DNA of 18,589 nt, taken from assembly GCA_035527255.1 (NCBI GenBank), contig DATLAW010000053.1:1-18589 (forward strand). The letters are read 5' to 3'. The stretch is from Thermohalobaculum sp035527255 (lineage in GTDB: Bacteria > Pseudomonadota > Alphaproteobacteria > Rhodobacterales > Rhodobacteraceae). The stretch's first letter is position 1. Each line of letters starts with the position of its first letter. Positions 1-5,821 of the stretch are shown one piece after another. The notes beneath the pieces are model-generated. The model did not search any database, was not told the DNA's origin, and was given only the letters and a program-made list of their open reading frames with translations. A program made the position numbers and the translations under genes.

Positions 1-99
1 CGCCGCCAGAATCGGACCCAGTGCCAGGGTCGGCGGCGCGTTCCCCCCCTCCATCTGTGGAAATACCGGAAGCCCTTCGGCCGTTCCGGACAGGTTGAT
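1..99 (-). other. Open frame continuing past the stop of the upstream ORF to the window edge
   Basis: Reading the minus strand, the codons after the TAA at 102-100 stay open in the same frame for 33 codons to position 1. The translation starts I-N-L-S-G-T-A-E-G and includes a Met at 54-52 (M-E-G-G-N-A-P-P). It could be the rest of the upstream protein cut by a nonsense codon, or the start of a separate gene at the ATG at 54. No Shine-Dalgarno sequence is visible before that ATG. The gene cannot be identified from 33 codons. Confidence 0.4.
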
Positions 100-378
100 T
101 TAAAGTCTCGCAAGCTGGCCGAGGGCGATCGACAAGATCCCCCGCGCCTCGTCACGTTCGTCCGCGTCGGGGTCATAGGCGACGCGAAAGCCCTCAGATC
201 CGGCCAGGTTTACATATTGCGTAAGGCTTTGGATCGCAGCCGAATTCCGCGCATGGGATCTAACTTCGCCGACCTGCCACCAGCTGATGACCGCCACCAG
301 CTCAATGACGGCAATCAAGGCAACTGTCGCCGAAGTAAATCTACGGCGCATGTATTTTTTGGATTCCGAAGGTTGCAT
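100..378 (-). CDS. Hypothetical single-TM protein, possibly truncated by a nonsense codon
   Basis: The product is 92 aa if it starts at the ATG at 378; a GTG at 417 would add 13 residues. A basic N-terminus (K-K-Y-M-R-R-R) precedes one clear transmembrane segment at about residues 15-34, followed by a polar, helix-prone region of about 55 residues. A short cytoplasmic tail, one TM helix and an exported helical region is how many two-TM sensors (chemoreceptors, histidine kinases) begin. That reading is inference; no sensor motif is present. A weak GGTGA lies 8 nt before the ATG and no ribosome site precedes the GTG. The frame is open again directly after the TAA, so the protein may be the N-terminal part of a longer one. 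Confidence 0.5.
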   Translation of the reverse strand: MQPSESKKYMRRRFTSATVALIAVIELVAVISWWQVGEVRSHARNSAAIQSLTQYVNLAGSEGFRVAYDPDADERDEARGILSIALGQLARL

Positions 379-416
379 CGCGTCGATCACCAAATTTTCA
401 TCGCGCCTTGGTGGCA

Positions 417-430
417 CGTTCTTAAGAACG
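417..430. promoter_or_regulatory. 14-bp perfect palindrome, possible operator
   Basis: CGTTCTTAAGAACG is its own reverse complement. It lies 39 nt upstream of the ATG chosen for the minus-strand one-TM protein. Its position and symmetry fit a dimeric repressor site, but a 14-bp palindrome is expected about once by chance in a window this size and no regulator is encoded nearby. Confidence 0.25.
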
Positions 431-597
431 AGAGGTTTAGCCAGAAAGCCCCCGATTGACTATGAGCAGTCAGCGTCAGATTAGCAGAAAGTTCGATCGA
501 AGGCGATCCGTCGTTCGACGCAAACAGGCCGAGTATCCGATACTATAGGGGAGCCGTCCGGGGAGGGTACTCTGGCACGTTTCGGCGTATGCCTGTC

Positions 598-615
598 ACG
601 CTCAAGTTTGAGCGT
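598..615. repeat. Inverted repeat at the end of the IS66 remnant
   Basis: ACGCTCAA and TTGAGCGT are exact 8-bp arms separated by GT. The repeat spans the stop codon of the transposase remnant (TGA at 604-602). As RNA it would give a 7-bp stem with an AGTT loop. No T-run follows on either strand, so it is not a typical intrinsic terminator. Confidence 0.45.
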
Positions 616-760
616 AACGCCAGGGGAAGCGCTCGGCCAAACGGGTAATCTTGTGATCGGCAGTGCGGCTGAGAACATCGGTCAGCCATGCCTGCGGATC
701 AACGCGATTCAGCTTGGCGGTTTCGGTCAGAGTATAGGCGGTGGCGGCGGATTGACCGCC
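602..760 (-). pseudogene. IS66-family transposase (TnpC), C-terminal remnant
   Basis: About 50 codons of the minus strand match the C-terminal signature of IS66 transposases as I know it: an S-A-A-x-x-Y-T-L-x-E-T-A-K-L-N stretch, then V-D-P-Q-A-W-L-T-D-V-L-S-R, then a D-H-K-I-T-R-L motif and a closing P-W-R-Y before the stop. The usual protein is around 500 aa. Here the resemblance ends near position 760 and the upstream codons are unrelated, so only the tail survives. The accessory IS66 ORFs (TnpA, TnpB) and terminal repeats are not visible. This is a decayed relic marking past insertion next to the interrupted gene at the left edge. Confidence 0.8.
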
Positions 761-990
761 GCCTACAGTTGGTATCTGTGTCGACAGGCGGTCGCCACCT
801 GACCACGCTCGCCTGCCGGCGCGCGACACCGCGGCACGCGCAAAAACAGGCGCCGTCACCCACCATCACGCGATCGAGTTTTTACACGGCCTCGGTCAAA
901 CTCGGTCCTTCTTCTCCGAGATTGGCGAAAACCGGGGTAGATCCGAAAGCCGACATCTCCAACCACGACACCAAGCGGCAAACCCACCCC

Positions 991-1908
991 CTATTCCCCC
1001 GCCTCCGGGCCGATGTGCTGCCTGCCGCGCGCCCGCGCCAGCTCGATCTGGCGTTGGCGCTCGGCGAAGCGGGTGCGGTCGGCGGGGGTGTATTCGGTGA
1101 TGCAGGCGGGGCAGCTGATACCCTGGGCATAGTCGGGGTGGGTGTGGTCCTGCGGGCCGACCGGACGGCCGCAGGCGTGGCAAAGGGTGTGGGCGCCCGG
1201 GGTCAGGCCGTGGCCGACGGCGACGCGGTCGTCGAAGACAAAGCATTCGCCTTGCCAGCGGCTTTGATCGGGCGGGACTTCCTCGAGATATTTCAGGATG
1301 CCGCCTTTGAGGTGCAGGACTTCGGGCACGCCCTGCCCCAGCAGATAGCTCGACGCCTTTTCGCAGCGGATACCGCCGGTGCAGAACATCGCCACCCGCT
1401 TGCCATTGAACCGGTCGCGGTTTTGCGCCCACCATTCGGGGAAAGCGCCGAAGCTGGTGGTGCCGGGGTCGATGGCGCCTTTGAAACTGCCGATCGCGGT
1501 CTCGTAGTCGTTGCGGGTGTCGATCACCACGGTGTCTGGGTCGGCGAGGACCGCGTTCCACTGGGTGGCGGCGATGTGGGTGCCGACACGGGTGTTGGGG
1601 TCGACACCGGGAACGCCGAGCGAGACGATCTCGCGCTTGAGGCGGATCTTGAGGCGGCGGAATGGTTGTTCGGTAGCGGCGCTTTCCTTCCAGTCCAGCG
1701 CGGCGCAGCCCGGCAGGGTGCGGATATGGGCGAGCACGACATCGATGCCCGAACGAGACCCGGCGATGGTGCCGTTAATGCCCTCCGGCGCCAGCAGGAT
1801 GGTGCCCTTGACCCCTGCCCCACAGGCAGCCTGCGCCAGCGGCCCCTGCAAGCTGGCGGGCTCTGGGAACCGGGTGAACTGATAGAAGGCGGCGACGGTC
1901 AGGGACAT
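991..1908 (-). CDS. trhO: tRNA uridine(34) hydroxylase, rhodanese-domain (TrhO/YceA)
   Basis: The protein has 305 aa. TrhO hydroxylates U34 of certain tRNAs, using oxygen, to give 5-hydroxyuridine, a precursor of cmo5U/mcmo5U. The N-terminal domain (about 1-100) has the family pattern, including G-T-I-L-L-A-P-E-G-I-N-G-T near residues 35-47. A rhodanese domain (about 115-215) follows, with active-site loop C-T-G-G-I-R-C-E-K and catalytic Cys176. The C-terminal part has two CxxC pairs (C-H-A-C and C-P-A-C), likely binding zinc. I chose the ATG at 1908 because the family starts close to this point; an in-frame TTG at 1944 would add 12 unsupported residues. The gene stands alone, with the IS66 relic downstream. 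Confidence 0.93.
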   Translation of the reverse strand: MSLTVAAFYQFTRFPEPASLQGPLAQAACGAGVKGTILLAPEGINGTIAGSRSGIDVVLAHIRTLPGCAALDWKESAATEQPFRRLKIRLKREIVSLGVPGVDPNTRVGTHIAATQWNAVLADPDTVVIDTRNDYETAIGSFKGAIDPGTTSFGAFPEWWAQNRDRFNGKRVAMFCTGGIRCEKASSYLLGQGVPEVLHLKGGILKYLEEVPPDQSRWQGECFVFDDRVAVGHGLTPGAHTLCHACGRPVGPQDHTHPDYAQGISCPACITEYTPADRTRFAERQRQIELARARGRQHIGPEAGE

Positions 1909-2024
1909 GGCTGCGGTATAACGCCGGGTGTCGGGGCGGATCAACCGGGAGGCAGCGGAACGTTGGGGGGGAAATTTCCGGTGATTTGCGGTATTCTGGA
2001 GCGGGCAACCGGGGGGGCGGGCAG

Positions 2025-2255
2025 GTGGAGCACCGCAGCCTGCGCCCGGTCGGATCGCGCAGCAAATTCGTCGATCTGGGAAAAATCACCGGGGCACGGA
2101 TCGAGGAGAACTTGACCGACGAGGGCGCCCGGCTGACCCGGCTGGTGCTAGATACCGAGGACGGCGGCGCGGCCCTGGAATACGGCTTTGGCGGCGGCGA
2201 TCGGTCGGAGCTGGAGACGGCGGTGAATGAGTGGCTGACGCGGCCGGTTAGTTAG
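2025..2255 (+). CDS. Small hypothetical protein
   Basis: The product is about 76 aa from a GTG at 2025 or 89 aa from a TTG at 1986; there is no ATG. A long G-run lies just before the GTG and could act as the ribosome site. The sequence looks protein-like, with alternating beta-type stretches (K-F-V-D-L-G-K-I-T-G-A-R; L-T-R-L-V-L-D-T-E) and a C-terminal amphipathic helix ending E-W-L-T-R-P. I do not recognise the family; the pattern recalls small beta-rich domains that close with one helix. Its TAG overlaps the TAA of the convergent minus-strand gene by three bases within TTAG. Confidence 0.5.
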   Translation: MEHRSLRPVGSRSKFVDLGKITGARIEENLTDEGARLTRLVLDTEDGGAALEYGFGGGDRSELETAVNEWLTRPVS

Positions 2256-2665
2256 CCGGGGAGCGGCGGGAGTGATGCGAGAATAGCTTTCAGCATCTCG
2301 GAGGCATCCGCATATTCTGATAGAAAGGCCCGAACGCGCTGGGCGACCAGCAGGGTTTCGCTGTCTGGTTCAAACTTGTAAGTTTGCGTGGCGAGCGACA
2401 CCATGAGGTTCTTAAACGCCGCGTGGTCGTCCTCATTGAGGTCGTCAACGCGGTGCGCCAATTGCTCGATTTCCGTCCGCGGATGGCCTGCCAGATGCCG
2501 GGTCAGCAACTCAAATGCAATGTACTGCTCCGGGTAGCCCTGTCTTTCAGCTCTGAGGGCATAGGTACGATAGGTCTTATATGTTTCGACGCGCGCGCCA
2601 TCGCTCTCGGTCCATGCGGCCGCGCCAGCCGGAGCGGCGATCAGGTCGCGTCCGTAGTATTGCAC
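2252..2665 (-). CDS. Hypothetical soluble protein, downstream member of an overlapping pair
   Basis: About 137 aa, predicted soluble and mostly helical, with many charged residues and no recognised motif. It has no nearby ATG. The best start is the GTG at 2665, with GGAG 6 nt upstream; a TTG sits immediately before it. It overlaps the end of the upstream minus-strand ORF by 25 nt in a different frame. Two readings are possible: a translationally coupled second gene, or the C-terminal part of one membrane-anchored protein split by a frameshift near 2640-2690. The good ribosome site favours coupling; the missing ATG favours a frameshift. Function unknown. Confidence 0.55.
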   Translation of the reverse strand: MQYYGRDLIAAPAGAAAWTESDGARVETYKTYRTYALRAERQGYPEQYIAFELLTRHLAGHPRTEIEQLAHRVDDLNEDDHAAFKNLMVSLATQTYKFEPDSETLLVAQRVRAFLSEYADASEMLKAILASLPPLPG

Positions 2666-2955
2666 CAAGCTCTCCGCAATAGATCCACTTCTTTCTGTGA
2701 TTTGATCGCGGATTCGACCTTGCGAGCGACCCGTGCGTCGAGCAATTCATCGATGACAATCGTCAAACCAGCGCTGAGTAGGCTAAAGGCAATGGCGCCG
2801 AACGTCAGGTAGAGGCTGCGGTTACGACCGTGCCTTTCTTCGAATTTCTCCACTACCTTCGCGGATATTGCCTCCGCCAGAGCTGTGTAGATCTGCCCGT
2901 CTTCATGCGCGGAACGCAGTGCCGATTGTTGTTCGGGCGTAATCGAATCTGTCAT
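2641..2955 (-). CDS. Hypothetical membrane-anchored protein, upstream member of an overlapping pair
   Basis: The protein has 104 aa from an ATG at 2955. A charged helical N-terminus (residues 1-45) is followed by one hydrophobic segment at about 48-70 (starts L-Y-L-T-F-G-A-I-A-F), then a charged helix rich in Arg, Lys and Glu. The final residues (W-C-N-T-T-D-A-T) read like out-of-frame sequence. No strong ribosome site precedes the ATG, but a candidate promoter with a perfect -35 box lies about 30-55 nt upstream. I do not recognise the family. The arrangement suggests a bitopic protein with a cytoplasmic coil. Confidence 0.55.
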   Translation of the reverse strand: MTDSITPEQQSALRSAHEDGQIYTALAEAISAKVVEKFEERHGRNRSLYLTFGAIAFSLLSAGLTIVIDELLDARVARKVESAIKSQKEVDLLRRAWCNTTDAT

Positions 2956-2984
2956 TGTAGATATCCAATAAAATCAACGCAAAA

Positions 2985-3013
2985 CGTGTATGCTGTCGTG
3001 TTTTTTCTGTCAA
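2985..3013 (-). promoter_or_regulatory. Candidate promoter for the overlapping hypothetical pair
   Basis: On the minus strand, TTGACA (3013-3008) is followed by a 17-nt spacer and TACACG (2990-2985). The -35 matches the sigma70 consensus exactly; the -10 matches at three of six positions. The implied start near 2978 leaves a leader of about 22 nt before the ATG at 2955. The -35 lies in one arm of an inverted repeat. Confidence 0.4.
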
Positions 3014-3035
3014 CGCCGCCGGGCGCGGTTGACAG
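3007..3035. repeat. Inverted repeat overlapping the -35 box
   Basis: CTGTCAAC (3007-3014) and GTTGACAG (3028-3035) are perfect 8-bp arms separated by 13 bp. Each arm contains TTGACA facing outward. A -10 at the right spacing was found only on the minus side. The hairpin is followed by an A-run, not a T-run, in the minus-strand transcript, so it is not an intrinsic terminator for the usp operon. An operator is plausible. Confidence 0.4.
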
Positions 3036-3084
3036 AGGTGGCCGTTACAGCTGGCGGACGGGGCCGTGGGACGGCTTTCAGGTC

Positions 3085-3110
3085 GTTCGGCGCACCAAAC
3101 TGCACCGAAC
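3085..3110 (-). terminator. Possible 3' hairpin of the usp operon (no U-tract)
   Basis: Arms GTTCGGCGCA and TGCACCGAAC flank a 6-nt loop, 25 nt after the stop of the second usp gene. In minus-strand RNA all ten positions pair, one as a G-U wobble; in plus-strand RNA the same position is a C-A mismatch. The stem therefore suits the minus transcript. No T-run follows, so it may stabilise the 3' end or work with Rho. Confidence 0.35.
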
Positions 3111-3134
3111 TCGTGTGTCCGGATGGCCGTACCT

Positions 3135-3521
3135 TTACCGCACCACCAGCACCGAGCACGGGGTATGCAGCGCGACATGGGCGGCGTTCGAGCCGATCAA
3201 GTAGTCGGTGAAATGGGGGTCGTGCGAGCCCATCACGATCAGATCGGCGCCTATCTCGTCGGCGGCGTAGCGGATCTCGGCGGAGATCGAGCCGCCGAGC
3301 TTCAGGAGGCCGGTGGCGGTACCATGTTTGGCCAGATAGGCGTTCATCTTTGGCTGGTAGTCAGGCGGAGGGGTGCCGCTCTCGTCGATGATGATCGGCT
3401 GGACGCTGATCACGGTCAGCGATGCGCCCTCGGCGCGAGACATTTCCTTGGCGACTTCCATTGCCTTGGCGGCGACCTCCGGGTAGTCGAGATCGACCGG
3501 GACCAGGATCATCTTGTACAT
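3135..3521 (-). CDS. Universal stress protein, UspA family (second of tandem pair)
   Basis: 128 aa, one Usp domain. The fold starts M-Y-K-M-I-L-V-P-V-D and ends with the nucleotide-loop region M-G-S-H-D followed by L-I-G-S-N-A-A-H-V and a closing C-S-V-L-V-V-R. This resembles the ATP-binding type (G-2x-G-9x-G-S), though Asp replaces the second glycine. The start at 3521 has AAGGAAA 5 nt upstream. It follows the first usp gene after 14 nt, so they are cotranscribed. Usp proteins are cytoplasmic, form dimers and help survival in stress, starvation or low oxygen; the exact activity is not known for this subtype. An upstream in-frame extension to 3986 is out-of-frame sequence of the first usp gene and is not used. 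Confidence 0.9.
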   Translation of the reverse strand: MYKMILVPVDLDYPEVAAKAMEVAKEMSRAEGASLTVISVQPIIIDESGTPPPDYQPKMNAYLAKHGTATGLLKLGGSISAEIRYAADEIGADLIVMGSHDPHFTDYLIGSNAAHVALHTPCSVLVVR

Positions 3522-3535
3522 TACGTTTCCTTTGG

Positions 3536-3931
3536 TTAGCGCACGACCAGAACCGAGCATGGCGCGTGAAGAACGACATGGGCGGCGTTCGAGCCGATCA
3601 GGTAATCGGTGATCCGAGGGTCGTGCGAGGCCATCACCACGAGGTCGATCTTCTTGGTCTCGATGGTGTCGATGATACGACCGCTGATCGAGCCGCCGAC
3701 CTTGATCTCGCCCTCGATGTCGAAGCCCTCGCGGACACCGTCGATATAGGTGTCGAGATCGGGCTGATAGTCGCGCGGCGTCTTGGCCAGGCCCTCGGGC
3801 CAGGCAGGGACGATACTGACGACGCTGATCCGCGATCCGTCGCGCCGGGCGATGTGTTTGGCGACGTTGATCGCCTGCTCGGCCGCGCCAATCTCGCCGA
3901 GGTCGATTGGGACCAGGATGTGTTTGTACAT
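3536..3931 (-). CDS. Universal stress protein, UspA family (first of tandem pair)
   Basis: 131 aa, a single Usp domain (start M-Y-K-H-I-L-V-P-I-D; end C-S-V-L-V-V-R). The nucleotide loop reads M-A-S-H-D then L-I-G-S-N-A-A-H-V, so the first glycine of the usual motif is Ala; nucleotide binding may be altered. I chose the ATG at 3931 because GGAGG lies 8 nt upstream and the fold begins there; the frame runs 27 codons further without family likeness. It is clearly a paralogue of the downstream copy, sharing the D-Y-L-I-G-S-N-A-A-H-V segment. The FNR/FixK-type box and CATAAT element upstream suggest induction when oxygen is low. Confidence 0.92.
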   Translation of the reverse strand: MYKHILVPIDLGEIGAAEQAINVAKHIARRDGSRISVVSIVPAWPEGLAKTPRDYQPDLDTYIDGVREGFDIEGEIKVGGSISGRIIDTIETKKIDLVVMASHDPRITDYLIGSNAAHVVLHAPCSVLVVR

Positions 3932-3959
3932 GGGGCGTGCCTCCGTTCTGTTCATAATA

Positions 3960-3965
3960 ATTATG
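3960..3965 (-). promoter_or_regulatory. -10 box of the usp promoter
   Basis: CATAAT on the minus strand matches TATAAT at five of six positions. Its centre is 30 bp from the centre of the palindromic site upstream, close to the 32 bp expected for class II FNR/CRP-family promoters. There is no good -35 box, as expected for an activator-dependent promoter. The leader to the ATG is about 20-25 nt. Confidence 0.5.
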
Positions 3966-3985
3966 CGAGAGGACAGGCAGGCGCA

Positions 3986-3999
3986 TTGACCGAGGTCAA
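3986..3999. promoter_or_regulatory. FNR/FixK-type activator site upstream of the usp operon
   Basis: TTGAC-CGAG-GTCAA is a perfect palindrome with 5-bp arms and a 4-bp gap (6-bp arms if the gap is taken as GA). It fits the Crp/FNR-family pattern TTGA-N6-TCAA, close to the canonical TTGAT-N4-ATCAA. It sits about 55 bp upstream of the first usp start codon, with a -10 box at class II distance. The regulator itself is not in the window. Confidence 0.6.
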
Positions 4000-4167
4000 A
4001 TGGAATGCTCATCGGACTTGAAATTTGGTTCGACGCAAGCTGGCGTTTGAGGGCGTCGTGCCGGCAACGCTCGGAACCAGGTTATCGCACCTGACCAATT
4101 GGAGAATAGGTTTGCCGCTGGTTGCCATTCGCGTCAAACCCCCAACCCAACCCCAATCACCTCTTGA

Positions 4168-4196
4168 TTGACTTCAGCCCACATTGACGCTAGATC
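4168..4196 (+). promoter_or_regulatory. Candidate promoter of the ffh operon
   Basis: TTGACT (4168-4173), a 17-nt spacer and TAGATC (4191-4196). The -35 matches five of six positions and the -10 four of six. The implied start near 4203 gives a leader of about 120 nt that holds two hairpins. The divergent interval from 3932 to 4321 contains this promoter, the usp promoter and no recognisable gene. Confidence 0.4.
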
Positions 4197-4206
4197 GCGG
4201 CCAATT

Positions 4207-4245
4207 CCGGAAGTGATGACGCTTCCGGTCCCGGATGATCCGGGA
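4207..4245 (+). promoter_or_regulatory. Two adjacent hairpins in the ffh leader
   Basis: Hairpin 1 pairs CCGGAAG (4207-4213) with CTTCCGG (4222-4228) across an 8-nt loop. Hairpin 2 pairs TCCCGG (4229-4234) with CCGGGA (4240-4245) across 5 nt. Both stems are perfect and directly adjoining, within the inferred leader. No T-run follows, so they are not terminators. They could influence translation or stability of the operon mRNA. Confidence 0.45.
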
Positions 4246-4321
4246 TCGCCGTCGGTCAGCGCGTTGCGCCCACCGGCGCCGTTTACGTTTGGACTGAGGC
4301 CGGTCTGCCGGGGAGTGACAG

Positions 4322-5821
4322 ATGTTTGAGACCCTCTCGGAACGCCTATCCGGCGCCCTAGAAAAGCTCACCGGCAAGGGTGCGCTGAACGAGGGCGATG
4401 TCGCGACGGCGCTGCGTGAGGTGCGGGTGGCGTTGCTTGAGGCCGATGTCTCGCTGACAGTCGCCCAATCGTTCATCAAGGAAGTCCAGGAGAAGGCGAC
4501 CGGGCAGTCGGTGCTGAAGTCGGTCAGCCCCGGCCAGCAAGTGGTCAAGATCGTCCATGACGAGCTGGTCCGGGTGCTGGCGGGCGACGACCCGGAGCCG
4601 GGCAAGCTGCGGATCGATACGCCGCCGGCGACCATCCTGATGGTCGGCCTGCAGGGCTCCGGCAAGACCACGACCACCGGCAAGCTGGCCAAACGCCTGA
4701 GCGAGCGCGACGGCAAGCGGGTGCTGATGGCATCCCTCGATACCAACCGCCCGGCGGCGATGGAGCAGCTGGCGGTGCTGGGCGCCCAGATCGGCGTCGA
4801 TACGCTGCCGATCGTCAAGGGCCAGGGTGCTGTCGATATCGCCAAGCGGGCGAAGCAGCAGGCGCTGCTGGGCGGCTATGACGTGGTCATGCTGGATACC
4901 GCCGGGCGCATGCATGTCGATGATGCGCTGATGGCCGAAGTCATGGCGGTGCGCGATGCCGCCAAGCCGAACGAGACCCTGCTGGTGGTCGACGGCCTGA
5001 CCGGGCAGGACGCGGTCAATGTCGCCGAACAGTTCGACGGCCGCGTCGGTATCACCGGCGTCGTGCTGACCCGGATGGACGGCGACGGGCGCGGCGGTGC
5101 TGCGCTGTCGATGCGCGCGATCACCGGCAAGCCGATCAAATTTGTCGGCCTGGGCGAAAAGCTGGACGCGCTGGAGGAATTCCACCCGGAGCGGGTGGCG
5201 GGCCGCATCCTCGGCATGGGCGACATCGTCAGCCTGGTCGAGAAGGCGCAGGAGACCATCGAGCAGGCCGAAGCCGAGCGGATGATGAAGCGGTTCCAGA
5301 AGGGCCGTTTCGACATGAACGATCTGAAAGGCCAGCTCGAGCAGATGATGAAGCTGGGCGGCATGCAGGGGATCATGGGAATGCTGCCGGGCATGGGCAA
5401 ATTGTCCAAGCAAATGGACGAGGCCGGGCTCGACGACAGGGTGCTCAAGCGCCAGATCGCCATCATCCAGTCAATGACCAAGACCGAGCGCAAGAAGCCC
5501 GACCTGATGCAGGCCAGCCGCAAGAAGCGTGTTGCCGCCGGGTGCGGGCTGGATGTGTCGGACGTCAACAAGCTGCTAAAAATGCACCGCCAAATGGCGG
5601 ACATGATGAAAAAGATGGGCAAGATGGGCAAGAAAGGCCTGATGCGCGGCGCGCTTTCCCAAATGTTCGGCAAGGGTGGAATGCCGCCGGGTGCGGTTGG
5701 TGGGCCGGGCGCGGCGATTGGTGGCGGAATCGGCGGCGGAATGCCGGGCGGGTTCCCCGGAATCGGCGGTGGCGGGCTGCAATTGCCGCCGGGCCTGAGC
5801 GGGATCGGCAAGAAGAAATGA
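4322..5821 (+). CDS. ffh: Signal recognition particle GTPase Ffh (SRP54)
   Basis: The protein has 499 aa and binds signal sequences of nascent inner-membrane proteins, delivering ribosomes to FtsY. An N-terminal helical domain (1-about 90) precedes the GTPase domain: G1 G-L-Q-G-S-G-K-T-T at 109-117, D-T-A-G-R at 192-196 and T-R-M-D-G-D at 250-255, where T-K-x-D-G-D is more usual. The methionine-rich M domain begins near 300 and holds the RNA-binding stretch around S-R-K-K-R-V-A-A-G. A Gly/Pro-rich tail of about 55 residues ends in K-K-K. GGGGAG lies just before the ATG. It heads the translation operon; its TGA overlaps the next ATG (ATGA). No SRP RNA gene was seen. Confidence 0.97.
   Translation: MFETLSERLSGALEKLTGKGALNEGDVATALREVRVALLEADVSLTVAQSFIKEVQEKATGQSVLKSVSPGQQVVKIVHDELVRVLAGDDPEPGKLRIDTPPATILMVGLQGSGKTTTTGKLAKRLSERDGKRVLMASLDTNRPAAMEQLAVLGAQIGVDTLPIVKGQGAVDIAKRAKQQALLGGYDVVMLDTAGRMHVDDALMAEVMAVRDAAKPNETLLVVDGLTGQDAVNVAEQFDGRVGITGVVLTRMDGDGRGGAALSMRAITGKPIKFVGLGEKLDALEEFHPERVAGRILGMGDIVSLVEKAQETIEQAEAERMMKRFQKGRFDMNDLKGQLEQMMKLGGMQGIMGMLPGMGKLSKQMDEAGLDDRVLKRQIAIIQSMTKTERKKPDLMQASRKKRVAAGCGLDVSDVNKLLKMHRQMADMMKKMGKMGKKGLMRGALSQMFGKGGMPPGAVGGPGAAIGGGIGGGMPGGFPGIGGGGLQLPPGLSGIGKKK

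Noticed and set aside
688..2115. 475-codon plus-strand open frame, rich in Gly and Ala
   Set aside because: It runs antisense to trhO and the IS66 relic, and its length comes from the GC-rich third positions of the real minus-strand gene.
3007..3035. Hairpin as terminator of the usp operon
   Set aside because: In the minus-strand transcript the stem is followed by A residues; the six Ts lie upstream of it on the plus strand.
2903..3178. 91-codon minus-strand frame over the usp-unknown pair gap
   Set aside because: Overlaps the start of the membrane-anchored ORF and the promoter, has no ribosome site and its composition is not protein-like.
3135..3986. 283-aa fusion reading of both usp genes
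   Set aside because: The N-terminal half is the first usp gene in a wrong frame; each gene has its own start, ribosome site and stop.
4358..5413. 351-codon minus-strand frame under ffh
   Set aside because: Antisense shadow of a clearly recognised gene with no domain.
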